This document shows, one piece after another, positions 47,036 to 58,413 of a stretch of DNA of 64,000 nt. This DNA comes from Escarpia spicata (Eukaryota > Annelida > Polychaeta > Sabellida > Siboglinidae). The notes under the pieces are model-generated. The model had not been told where the DNA came from and searched no databases. It saw nothing but the letters and a program-made list of their open reading frames with translations. Every line of letters begins with the position of its first letter. Positions within the stretch are counted from its first letter, which is position 1. The stretch is from the NCBI GenBank assembly GCA_963995525.1, contig OZ023205.1:51598738-51662737 (forward strand), read 5' to 3'. The position numbers and the translations under genes are program-made.

Positions 47036-50000
47036 CTGAAAGTCAAACAACCAGACATTTAATTACGTTCTTATCAAGTCTTGATGTAGATCAAAATCCT
47101 TCGCTCACTTGCAGAGGTCACAAAAGTAATATACAGCCACCTCGCAATTAAGGTCACCTAAGTAATATACAGCCACCTACCAATTAAGGTCACCTCAGTA
47201 ATATACAGCAACCTCACAATTAAGGTCACGTCAGTAATATACAGCAACTTCGCAATTAAGGTCACCTCAGTAATATACAACCACTTCCCAATTAAGGTCA
47301 CCGCAGTAATATACAACAACCTAGCAATTAAGGTCACACAGGAAAGTCCAAAATTAACAGGAAAGTATAGAAACTTAATCTTGCTAATACTTTGCTATAC
47401 AGGTCATGTTTGCCCAGTGCCGAGGGTGATCTTAATATAGAGTTTCAACTGTGACCTTAATAGAGAGTAATATACAGCAACTCTGCAATTAAGGTCACCT
47501 TAGTAATATACAACCACCTCCCAATTAAGGTCACTTCAGTAATATACAGCAACTTTGCAATTAAGGTCACCTCAGTAATATACAGCAACCTTGCAATTAA
47601 GTTTACCTAATTAATATACAGCAACCTCGCAATTAAGTTTGCCTCAGTAATATACAGCAACATCGCAATTAAGTTTACCTCAGTAATATACAGCAACCTC
47701 GCAATTAAGTTTACCTCAGTAATATACAGCAACCTCGCAATTAAGTTTACCTCAGTAATATACAGCAACCTCGCAATTAAGTTTACCTCAGTAATATTCA
47801 GCAACCTCGCAATTAAGTTTACCTCAGTAATATACAGCAACCTCGCAATTAAGTTTACCTCAGTAATATACAGCAACCTCGCAATTAAGTTTACCTCAGT
47901 AATATACAGCAACCTCACAATTAAAGTCACCCTACAAAATTCCCAAATTTTTTGTAACAGCAAAGTATAGAAAATTCATCTTGCTAATACCTTGCTATAC
48001 AAGTCACTTTTGTCCAGGGCCGAGGGTGACTTTAATAGAGGGGTTCCACTGTGACCTTAATAGAGAAGTTCCGTTGTGCCCTTAATAGAGATGTTCCGCG
48101 AGAGGTTAAACAACTCAAACTACATGTTTGTTTTTGAAATACATCACTAATTTCTAGATCAGAGGACCATGGTCCAATGATGCAAATGAACATAAAAAGA
48201 GGAAAGTGCATCTCGGCACCTCGGAGGAGATACACTTACAGTGCCCCCAAATTAGCATATCATTATACAGATAAGACACGATGGCCTGACAGATTGGAGT
48301 ATCTAACCAGGCCGTGATATTAACGTTTTGTATACAGTAGCCCAAAGGTTCAGTGTATTTGAAAATTTACTGGCCCCCCAAAAAGTTACTGGCCGTAACT
48401 TTGCAGGAATATGCTTTTATTTGTTTATAAACACATGCCATTTGTCCAATTAATTACAAATTGAAGTGATTAATCAATGACAATTTATTGTAAGAGTGTT
48501 AAGAACAGAGTACCTGTCCCTTCACAAGAAGTCCACAAAAGGTCACTAGGAGCGATGTCATGGGGACTTTTGTGAAGATCTTATTTGTGCATATTCGTTT
48601 CACGAAATTAAAATAGTAACTGTAAGAAGGGAAAACACGAAGTTAAATGAACATATTTAAATGTGGCATCACTCTGCTCTAACTGCAAAATCTGGGCTGT
48701 GATTTGCAATAAACAAGCTCACAAGAACTCCGCACGGTGGCGTCAGTAGTAATACATACACTTCTCAAAAACTCTGCATGGCATTGTTAGTAGTGATGCC
48801 ATGCAGACTTATTGTAAACCTGCAAAATTTGATGATTTGTAAGATAAGATGGCTAGTTTCAAGTGAGAACGCAAAGTCAGATTCAGATTTGTCTTAATTG
48901 CAGCAGAGAGGTTGACAATTGATAGAAATGATTTCAAATAACCGTGGATTGAAACCAGTGGATCATCAGGCCAGTGAAATGTGAAAACTGGTAGCCGAAA
49001 CTTGACGGGCAGCTTAGAAAGGGCACTGGGCCAGTGTTAATGTTGAGGCCTGCTAACCTTGCTGTTGCCCCATGTTCCCGGTCTGGGGGTAGGTGGACGG
49101 GGGTCCAGCCGTGTACATCACTTGAGTGCCGCCCGTGTCCATCATAACAGGAACTGGCTGCATCACCTGAAGTCAGCCAACACAACATGCAAACATAATA
49201 TCCATTTTGATGTTCTCGAGCTGTGTTTATTACTTTGTAGTCACCCAAACCACATGTTTACACCCACGACCCTAACTGAATAAGCCTGCTCAACTTTTGA
49301 TGATTAATAAGAGGGGGATATAACAATTACTATAACAAGTTAATCATGGTATTCTGCACTGAATATCCTCTAAATATCTATGGATATTTATTATAGTCTA
49401 GTAATTTTGTGCCCCCAAAATTGGAATGGGTACCGGTATATTACTACACCTCTTCCCAAACTATTACACCTACAATGCATGTCAGCATAATAGTCAATAT
49501 TATATTACGTGTATCAGGGAGCATCTCAGAATGTTGATGCCCGATATCAGGGAAAATTATTTACGTTGGACATCGATGTTTTATGCTTCAGACTGATACT
49601 GTTAATGTATTGATAGCATCCTAAAACCGTTAAAACCCTTTAAACTAGAGAATTTTAAGAAAATACAGGCATAAATTTTCTTCCGAGGCTGCGTAGGAGG
49701 AAAATGTGAATATAACTCCCTATATGCACATACACCAGCTCGATCATAGATGTTGTGGAATTGTGGGACGTAACAAAACAAAAGTGAACGTACAAAGCCA
49801 GACTGCGAACGACGCCTGCAGCACACCGTTCTGCATCCAAGAATTGCTGACCAGATCGCAATGAAAACTTCAAACAGCGACAGAATCAGCAGCAGAGAAT
49901 TCATCGCAACTGCTGTATTAGTGTCCTACAACAGAAACGGACATCGCAATCAGAGCTAACCTGAACTTATCATTCTGCAACCGTCAATTCTGAAGATAAA

Positions 50001-53000
50001 CCTGGACACAATCGACTCGGGAATGATTAAGGTGTCCAGGTCATAATACTGCTACCCAGTATATGTCATACCTGTACCCAGACAGGACGACCAATGTCTA
50101 CACTCTAGGTTAGTGAGACCACATCCACATACTGAGATTTAATTTTCTTACAACAAAAGAAAAAGGATTCCACTGTTTGCAAAAGACAGACTGAGATTGT
50201 TGTCATTTTGGAAGTGCCATAATATTGAATCTTAAAGATGAGAATTTAAAGGTTAATGTCATGAGAACTTGATGACAGTTCATGAGATTCTACAGTGCTC
50301 TATTTCTTTAGTTATGGAGGCGACACCATAAATTATTAGAAATATTATGAGTACTAATGTCACAGTTAATAGCAACGTAGGTGGCAGTGATGACACATCA
50401 AAGCAACAATACTGTTTACATATATAGACTGTAATGAGGCATGTCTACATGTCATTCAATGTAATGTTACACACCATCTCATGTAATGCTACACACATTG
50501 TATTGTAATGTTACACACAAGCCATATAATGTTACATACCATATCATGTAATGGTATGTGTGGCATGTAAGTTTATATATCTTACCATGTAATGTTACAC
50601 AGCCTGCCATGTAATGTTACATAGTCTGCAATGTAATGTTACACACCCTGCCAGGTAATGTCACACACAACACACATCCTGTCATGTAATGACACAGAGC
50701 CCGTCATGTAATATCCCACTGCCAGGTAATGTTACACACCTTGCCAGGTAATGTTACACACCCTAGAATGTAATTTTACTGGTACCCACGCTGTAAGAGG
50801 TTTGGGCATGGAGAGACAAGGCGAGTGATGAAAACACCAACAACGGCAGGACAAAGATGGTGGCAGCCAGGATTGAAAGCACCATGAAGCTCATAATCTG
50901 AAAAGAAATAACATTATGTAAACATAATAAATGTTTCATACGTATCCAAGGAAAGTACACAGGAGTGTTGGATATGTGGTTTTTATTAGCATTGGACATA
51001 ACCTATATAACTGTCGTTGCTATAACTCATTATATTTTCCTATAAAGTAAAGCAAATTTATTTCCTCCTCACCATAATTAATACACAACCTAATTCCAAA
51101 CAGAAAGCATAGACTTATCTCGTTGTTAAGCAGTTACATGCTGGTTACCAGACAGTTATCATTATGTCCATTTTCTTATATTTACTATAGTACTGTACGT
51201 AAAACTCGAATAATATATGCTTAACCGTTGACATAATTAATTTAAATACCACAGTAGAGTGTAGCCAAAAAGAAAACGAGACTGTCACTCACAGTACATG
51301 TTGTTTTATGCCTGGCAGCCATTGTACCAAACGCCCCTGTCAGAATGAACTGGAAGGAAAATGAAAAACGGTTACATAGTTCAGCAAAATACATGTATAA
51401 TTTGCTATGCTAAGTATTCAGTGAAACCTCATTATTAAGGTCACCCTTGGGACTGGGTAAAATTACCTGAATAGTGAGGTGACCATATTAGCAGGACTAT
51501 TTTCATATACATAACTGAATATGGAAATAATCAGGGACTGTGTTAGGCAGGCCAGGGGTGAATTACATTGCATTACTATTACTTTGTTTCCTTCATATTA
51601 CTATTACATGCTGAATTCTTACTATTCCTATTACATTTGAAGCAATTACTATTACATTTTTCATCGGAACATTTTATGGTATAATGCACAGTATGCATGA
51701 ATACAATAAGTACAATTGTTTGACTCAGTCTCAAGAAGTTAAACAAGACAGGTGAATACAAAATTTAACTTGCCATTTATTGACACCCATGCACAAAGTA
51801 TTTGAAATAATATTTGAGAATGTCAAGTACTTTCATCATCATTAGGGAAGTATTATAAAGTAGAAAAATCATAAATATTTACAACAAGATATATACATTG
51901 ACTAAGGATAGAACATATATATATGTTCCATTTCATATTTAAATACCATACTGGAATGAAAGACAAAAACAATAGTCAATGCCACACAACAGTCTAATAA
52001 TTACTAACTAATTAAACCACATTGCTCTACTGCTGCTTGGTGGACAGTTAATTATTGGCTTCAAGTAGAAATACATCAGGATGTTTTTCACACCCTCTGT
52101 AGTTTGGGCTGATTTGTGTGCAACCTGGAGGATGTCACTAAACCCATAGGTTTACTTGAAAACGGTAGTTGGCAACTTGGCACTTGGCAGTACTGGCTTC
52201 AAAGCAGTGAAAGCCCAGTTTAATCCCTTTAGTCAATGCAGTAGTCACACTGTACCAATGTCTCTTGCTATGTAAACGCTCATAAAACTAGGGTAAAACT
52301 TCACCAGGGCTACGCTGAAGTTGACAAGGGGAGCAACCATCAAATCTGGAGACATTCGTGGAACAGCCTAATCAAATGGAATTGTTATGTAGTTGAAATG
52401 CGGTTTAAATGTTCAATAGTAATGTAAAAGTAATAGGTCAATTACTATTTCATTGCTCCCTATTACTAGTACTATTACATTGAGTTTTTGCTCAACCTAT
52501 TACTATTACTTCAATATTTGTAATCATTATTATTACTATTACATATTACTATTACCCCCAGGCCTGGTGTTAGGGTGACTTTAATTGCGAGGTGACCGTA
52601 AAGCGAGGTTTAACTGTACCTGCATTTATTTATCAAATGTATGTGCAAATTTATCTGTGCATCAGACATATTACAAAAATTAAGTTTTACAAAAAATAAA
52701 AAAAGTAAATTTTACAGAATATATTTTAAGATCAAGATACTGTAACTGTAATGGTGATTACTGAGTGATACCCTTGGTTTGTTACACCATGCATCAGTGT
52801 AAAATATTGTATTACTTGTCATGATGGACAACCATCATAGATAATAGATGTGTCATGAACAGTGACGTGGGAACGAATTCATATTGGGGGGGCAACCGGA
52901 GCTTCAACATCACTGAAAAATTTTCGCCGCCGCATATCTCCTGACATCTTCCTTCATCTTTTGGCCGTCTCGCTTGGCACAATTGTGACATCAGAAGATG

Positions 53001-53852
53001 AGGGGGGGGTGTTAAAAATGTGTTGCCGCATCGAAGTAACTTCAGCTCTTCTTCAGCTTCTGTCTGCACTGGCTTGGTTGACTCGACGGTGATATCGGAA
53101 AGCAGGGATGCTGTAGACAATTTTTGCTGCTGCGCATACGTAATTTACTTCAGCTTCTCCGCTGTCTCGACTGTGAATTCATGACACCCGAACAAAGACG
53201 GAGGGGGGGGGCAGTGCTGTTCACAAATTACATTTGTACGTTGTGCCGCTGCTGTCAATTTACCTTCTCCAGCTTCTCTCCGCTGAAACGATGACATCTG
53301 ATGATAGGGGAAGTGCTTTGGAAAAATGTGTTACTACCGCGCTGCCTATTACTTGGGGGCACACAGAAAACAATGTCTGCCCTACAATTGCACACACCTT
53401 TCACGGTCGACAAAAATACACATTAATCATCTCATAAAATTTACACTTCCAACCGCCATTTACGCTCGTCACAAAAACAAACATTCACGCTCACATTTAA
53501 TGGGGGACAGAACTACAATATGACTGCCCCCTCGGAGAAATTACAGGAGGTAGCTGACCCCCCTGTTCCCGCATCTATGGTCATGAACACGGATGTGTGT
53601 ACTCACAAAGATGCCTCCCCAGATGCCGGGACCTAGCGAAGTCATCGGGGAGTGTTCTGCAGTCGCTGTTATGTTGAACACCATACAGAGAATACCAATT
53701 ACAATCTGTATCACTCCTAGAACGAAGGACGTCTTGCTGGCGTAGTTTTCCCAGATTGGAGCCGCCTCATAGTTTGGTATAATTACAACGTTCTGAACAG
53801 GAACAACTCCGGCAGGCTGACCTCCAGGTGTCAGCACTGTAGTTGTCTGCAT
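46866..53852 (-). CDS. MS4A/CD20-like four-transmembrane protein, gene 2 (whole coding span)
   Basis: Six exons join in frame to 273 residues: 53,852-53,607; 51,349-51,293; 50,897-50,790; 49,925-49,794; 49,166-49,058; 47,035-46,866. TM1 is at about residues 42-64 (SFVLGVIQIVIGILCMVF), TM2 about 74-95 with GPGIWGGIF then FILTGAFG, TM3 about 102-128, and TM4 about 146-168 followed by GCRTVCCRRR. The cytoplasmic tail carries PPPY at 243-246 and ends GEEKKMAL. Both the N-terminal MQTTT motif and the exon phases match gene 1, so the pair arose by duplication. A splice acceptor just before the ATG (tattacag) implies an upstream 5' UTR exon. The subfamily within MS4A cannot be judged. An NxT/S site lies right after TM1 (N60). 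Confidence 0.9.
47115..47935. repeat. 36-bp minisatellite derived from the internal part of the MITE
   Basis: Unit cctcgcaattaagtttacct then cagtaatatacagcaa: about six copies at 47,125-47,340 and about thirteen at 47,465-47,935, separated by a MITE body (47,340-47,460). A second body follows the array (47,935-48,065). The array lies in the intron after exon 5 of gene 2. The long open frame on the minus strand (12-residue repeat LLYITEVNLIAR) is a by-product. Confidence 0.9.
48070..49057. other. intron 5 of MS4A-like gene 2; nothing further seen
   Basis: No exon or clear repeat recognised. Confidence 0.5.
49058..49166 (-). CDS. MS4A-like gene 2, exon 5 (tail)
   Basis: 109 bp from VMQPVPVMMD to CAAG|GTTAGC; about 93% identical to gene 1 exon 5 by eye. 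Confidence 0.9.
49794..49925 (-). CDS. MS4A-like gene 2, exon 4 (TM4)
   Basis: 132 bp, starting Asp-Thr after acceptor gttgtag and ending RRRSQSGF|GTACGT, the same length and end motif as gene 1. Confidence 0.88.
50440..50785. repeat. degenerate tandem repeat 'catgtaatgttacacac'
   Basis: More than ten irregularly spaced copies (about 22-30 bp) end directly beside exon 3 of gene 2. Confidence 0.8.
50790..50897 (-). CDS. MS4A-like gene 2, exon 3 (TM3)
   Basis: 108 bp between acceptor ttttcag and donor AGC|GTGGGT; one codon longer than in gene 1. Confidence 0.88.
51293..51349 (-). CDS. MS4A-like gene 2, exon 2
   Basis: 57 bp: FILTGAFGTMAARHKTTCT, between acceptor ttccag and donor GTGAGT. Confidence 0.9.
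51419..52615 (+). mobile_element. MITE copy split by a hAT insertion
   Basis: The MITE left end cagtgaaacctcattattaa is at 51,419 and its right end gcgaggtttaactg|ta at 52,615. The middle is displaced by the 1,019-bp element. Confidence 0.75.
51548..52566. mobile_element. 1,019-bp non-autonomous hAT element with perfect 8-bp target duplication
   Basis: Ends CAGGCCAGGGGTGAAT and, reverse-complemented, CAGGCCTGGGGGTAAT are inverted repeats. The octamer gtgttagg flanks both sides exactly (51,540-51,547 and 52,567-52,574). The interior is rich in ATTACTATTAC words near both ends and has no transposase. Confidence 0.9.
53260..53560 (+). repeat. interspersed repeat shared with 26,930-27,260
   Basis: The same phrases occur in the same order, in the intron following coding exon 1 of gene 2; a related G-run block repeats at 52,975 and 53,200. 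Confidence 0.75.
53607..53852 (-). CDS. MS4A-like gene 2, coding exon 1
   Basis: 82 codons to donor TTT|GTGAGT; N-terminal cytoplasmic segment, TM1 and start of TM2. Confidence 0.9.
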
Positions 53853-54261
53853 CGTCTGGACTCGAGCCTGTAATATAGAAGAAATAAGAACATGTCACAA
53901 TGCAGTTTGCACTGTTAGTTTTACGTCATTAAATTCCACTGACATATTTTTGAGTGATTCAACAAAATAAAATAACAGACTAAAATGTGAATATTATATA
54001 TAATACATTACGTTGCCAAGATTAAATAATAGTTTTATTTTTACATAATTTTAATACCTTCGAAACACAGAGGTTATAAATACCGAGAACTCTGCATCAA
54101 TCTGATACAAAACACTCAGCCACCATACCACATGCATGGACATGGGGATCAAGCAACGGGCAATTAACTTGAGAAGTTAATTAATTAAATTTAAACTACT
54201 CAGAAATGATTTCTTGTGGTGCAGCTCCTAGAAATGTATCGCCCATTGCTCCTATGATGAC

Positions 54262-54490
54262 TGTGGAATGCGGTAGCATAGTGGCTAGAGTTTCAGACTC
54301 TTAATCAAGGGATTCCATGTTCGAATCTTCTTGTTGCCACTTCTAACCTTGAGGCTTGGGCAAGTTCTTTCCCTACACACTGCTTAGGTCTTAGGTGTTG
54401 TTTCTCCATACAGCCCCTTTCTGGGGCTAACCTAGGAGTTGTGCAGTGTGCATTGCAAAGGGTGCATGAAACTGAATTTGATAAATAATT
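54262..54490 (+). mobile_element. tRNA-derived SINE
   Basis: The head resembles tRNA-Lys: a box A-like tagtggctagagtttcag, an anticodon-loop-like gactcttaatc, and a box B gttcgaatc. A tRNA-unrelated body (ttgggcaagttctttccc, then cctttctggggctaacc) follows, with an AT-rich tail (tttgataaataa). The cloverleaf is not maintained, so it is a SINE and not a functional tRNA gene. Confidence 0.78.
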
Positions 54491-54555
54491 TTACAAGAAA
54501 ATAAAACAAATAATTATGCAAAACAAGTGCAATAATTTGTGCAGATTAAAAACAA

Positions 54556-54840
54556 CGACGTGGTTATTCTTCCGTGAGTTTAGTTGCGCATGCGCATAAC
54601 TAGCAGGTGCCTCTGCTCCTCCGAGACGGCGTCAGTGCATGCGCATTATTTGCTACGGTCGCCGTAACCTAACATGCCTACGCTATTCTTCCGTGAGTTC
54701 TGCTCCGGTCGCCGTAACCTAAATTGGCTGCGCTATTCTTCCGTGAGTTCTGCTCCGGTCGCCGTAACCTAACTTGGCTGCGCTATTCTTCCGTGAGTTC
54801 TGCTCCGGTCGCCGTAACCCGCCTGGGGTTATTTATTGTT
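54556..54840 (+). repeat. tandem copies of a promoter-like 50-bp unit
   Basis: cgctattcttccgtgagttc followed by tgctccggtcgccgtaacct is repeated at about 54,682, 54,732 and 54,782, with a diverged copy at 54,560 that includes a palindromic NRF1-type tgcgcatgcgca. The inverse of these words occurs at 60,340-60,475, directly upstream of the zinc-finger gene. Confidence 0.8.
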
Positions 54841-55394
54841 CGTGTGCTTCCTCTAGTTCTGAGACTTGAGTCTGATCGCCGTAACCGGAGTCTTGGAGGG
54901 ATTAAATGATTAATCTTCGGAGTTCTACCAAGCATGCTATCACGCAAATTAGTTGTCATATTACTTTAACCCTGTCACCCAAAACTTAATGGCATACCTA
55001 GACTAATAGGCGGGCGCTGCGACAAGTAATATATTGCGCAATTAAATTAGCCCAGCTAAATTTGCCCAAAAAGGCTAAATAGGTTTGTTGAAAGACATGT
55101 AGGGAAGTCAACCAATGGTCTCTATTTGGATAGGGAACGAACATCATCTTATCACTGGGCTAGTCCAGGGCAGCAGACAAACTTACTTTGTAGTCTCATA
55201 TTGAAGTGTTAACGGCCACGTTAACACCTCAGCTAGGAATTTTATCTTACTACTGTGACTAGGTTCTATGCACACTGATAATATATTTATATGGAATTTA
55301 AATGAAACTGTTAAGAAACACAGGGACAACAATACACAATATAGTTATAAACACTTTACTGTATTTTTAAACAAAGAAATAATTGCAGTAATGT

Positions 55395-57230
55395 AAAACA
55401 GAGCAGTTACAGTTCACACGCAGTTCTTGGACACATCAAGACATGGTGGAAACAACAGAGCAGTTACAGTACACGTGCAGTTCTTGGACACATCAAGACA
55501 TGGTGGAAACAACAGAGCAGTTACAGTACACGCGCCGTTCTTGGACACATCAAGACATGGTGGAAACAACAGAGCAGTTACAGTTCACGCGCAGTTCTTG
55601 GACACATCAAGACATGGTGGAAACAACAGAGCAGTTACAGTACACGTGCAGTTCTTGGACACATCAAGACATGGTGGAAACAACAGAGCAGTTACAGTAC
55701 ACGCGCAGTTCTTGGACACATCAAGACATGGTGGAAACAACAGAGCAGTTACAGTACACGCGCAGTTCTTGGACACATCAAGACATGGTGGAAACAATAG
55801 AGCAGTTACAGTACACGGGCCGTTCTTGGACACATCAAGACATGGTGGAAACAACAGAGCAGTTACAGTTCACACGCAGTTCTTGGACACATCAAGACAT
55901 GGTGGAAACAACAGATCAGTTACAGTACACGCGCAGTTCTTGGACACATCAAGACATGGTGAAAACAACAGAGCAGTTACAGTACACGCGCAGTTCTTGG
56001 ACACATCAAGACATGGTGGAAACAACAGAGCAGTTACAGTACACGTGCAGTTCTTGGACACATCAAGACATGGTGGAAACAACAGAGCAGTTACAGTACA
56101 CGTGCAGTTCTTGGACACATCAAGACATGGTGGAAACAACAGATCAGTTACAGTACACGCGCAGTTCTTGGACACATCAAGACATGGTGAAAACAACAGA
56201 GCAGTTACAGTACACGGGGCAGTTCTTGGACACATCAAGACATGGTGGAAACAACAGAGCAGTTACAGTACACGCGCAGTTCTTGGACACATCAAGACAT
56301 GGTGGAAACAACAGAGCAGTTACAGTACACGCGCCGTTCTTGGACACATCAAGACATGGTGGAAACAACAGAGCAGTTACAGTACACGCGCAGTTCTTGG
56401 ACACATCAAGACATAGTGGAAACAACAGAACAGTTACAGTACACGCGCAGTTCTTGGACACATCAAGACATGGTGGAAACAACAGAGCAGTTACAGTACA
56501 CGCGCAGTTCTTGGACACATCAAGACATGGTGGAAACAACAGAGCAGTTACAGTACACGCGCCGTTCTTGGACACATCAAGACATGGTGGAAACAACAGA
56601 GCAGTTACAGTTCACGCGCAGTTCTTGGACACATCAAGACATGGTGGAAACAACAGATCAGTTACAGTACACGCGCAGTTCTTGGACACATCAAGACATG
56701 GTGAAAACAACAGAGCAGTTACAGTACACGCGCAGTTCTTGGACACATCAAGACATGGTGGAAACAACAGATCAGTTACAGTACACGCGCAGTTCTTGGA
56801 CACATCAAGACATGGTGGAAACAACAGAGCAGCTACAGTACACGCGCAGTTCTTGGACACATCAAGACATGATGGAAACAACAGAGCAGTTACAGTACAC
56901 GCGCAGTTCTTGGACACATCAAGACAGGGTGGAAACAACAGAGCAGTTACAGTACACGCGCAGTTCTTGGACACATCAAGACATGGTGGAAACAACAGAG
57001 CAGTTACAGTACACACGTAGTTCTTGGACACATCAAGACAGGGTGGAAACAACAGAGCAGTTACAGTACACGCGCAGTTCTTGGACACATCAAGACAGGG
57101 TGGAAACAACAGAGCAGTTACAGTACACACGTAGTTCTTGGACACATCAAGACAGGGTGGAAACAACAGAGCAGTTACAGTACACACGTAGTTCTTGGAC
57201 ACATCAAGACAGGGTGGAAACAACAGCATT
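55395..57230. repeat. 57-bp minisatellite, about 32 copies
   Basis: Unit gagcagttacagtacacgcg, then cagttcttggacacatc, then aagacatggtggaaacaaca. Since 57 is a multiple of three, long frames stay open on both strands (up to 525 codons), but with no start context, domain or splice evidence. A one-base insertion near 56,217 shifts the phase. The last units share an 'agacagggtgg' variant, which suggests expansion from the right end. Confidence 0.95.
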
Positions 57231-57234
57231 ATTT

Positions 57235-57700
57235 AAAAACATCTTTGAAGTGAAGTTTATTTTTTAGATCATCATTCATACAGGATTCTATGATCTATTG
57301 TGTAGAAAGTCTTTGACAGATCCATAAATATTGGCATTGGCAAGCCATTTTTGTCAAGATTTAAGTATATTCTGTCAACTAATTCAGTTATTGCTAGTGT
57401 TCAGCTATGAAACCATACTGATTAGGGTGGAGAAGCTTATTAAGTGTGAGATAGTGGAATAATTGAGAATAAACTATTTTTCAAAGACTGGATATCTGGC
57501 ATGGCCAGAGATATTGGCCTATAGTTGTTGAAATTATGGTTATCATCTTTTTTGTGGGTGGGAACTACTTTAGCAATTTTTTTTTTTTCAGGAAATTTTC
57601 CATTGTGTAGTGATTGATTAATTATACTGGTAAGGGGTATGGCAATTATATTAACGGTAGCTTTAAGTAAGATTGAAGCTTCTGTTAATGTCATTACAAA
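57235..57700 (-). mobile_element. LINE reverse transcriptase fragment
   Basis: The minus strand reads VVPTHKKDDNHNFNNYRPIS near 57,560, then NQYGF near 57,415, then IFMDLSKTFYTIDH near 57,330. It is cut by the 57-bp minisatellite. Confidence 0.85.
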
Positions 57701-57726
57701 ACCCCCCTTTGTTCGATACTAAAACA

Positions 57727-58110
57727 GCTAATCCTTGAAGCTATCGCACATAAATATAAACACACATGAAAAAGATTAAACAAACTTGCATCCTCTGCAA
57801 AGTCATAATTTTGCCTTGGGGCAAAAAGTCGTACAAACAAAGGCAGCTATAGCATAGCAACACATATGCTTAAAAATCACATCTTCAAACCAACATTCTC
57901 AATAATGGACAAGATTACTCCAACGTGCAAACCATAAAAGATCATACTTTTACCTTACGGGTAAAAAAGTTCTACCAGTGAAAGACAGCTATCGCATAAC
58001 AACACACATGCTTAAAAATCACATCTTGAAACCAACACCCTCGATATTAGACAAGATTACTCCAACTTGCAAACTATGAAAGCAGCTATCGCATAGTAAC
58101 ACACATCGCA
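57727..58110. repeat. tandem repeat of 142 bp, about 2.5 copies
   Basis: Shared phrases gcttaaaaatcacatctt, gacaagattactccaac and gcagctat-cgcata recur with a period near 142. Confidence 0.8.
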
Positions 58111-58142
58111 GATTAATGTAACTTAAAAATTAAGCCATCACA

Positions 58143-58413
58143 CGCAACTCAAATCCTCATTATCATCCAGTGTCAATGTGCACGTTGTGCAATACCACGC
58201 ACCATCCTTCAGCAGGGCGTACGCCATCTGCTGCACTGCGTGCCACGTTGGTGTCTCACAGTGCTTCTGTATTGCCCTTAGACAGACGTCGCTGTCAAGG
58301 CAGTTCGTGCTGTTCTCGAGACGTCCGTAGCTTTCAACAAGCGACCAGTGTGTAGTGCTGTCTCGGCCACATCGGTTTGTACAAACCAGCAGAGCATAAC
58401 TACAAATGTACAT
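58143..58413 (-). CDS. zinc-finger gene, exon C (frameshifted)
   Basis: Acceptor catttgtag. The Cys-rich end WYCTTC...LSC precedes a possible donor TGC|GTGTGA at 58,142. Confidence 0.5.

Noticed and set aside
47607..47963. Coding repeat protein with 12-residue units
   Set aside because: It is a by-product of the 36-bp minisatellite, lies in an intron of MS4A-like gene 2 and has no other support.
54262..54340. Functional tRNA-Lys gene
   Set aside because: Boxes A and B are recognisable but the stems do not pair properly and a SINE body with an AT-rich tail follows.
55427..57267. Long repetitive protein gene (up to 525 codons)
   Set aside because: Frames stay open on both strands only because the unit is 57 bp; there is no domain, splice site or start context, and a one-base insertion breaks the phase.
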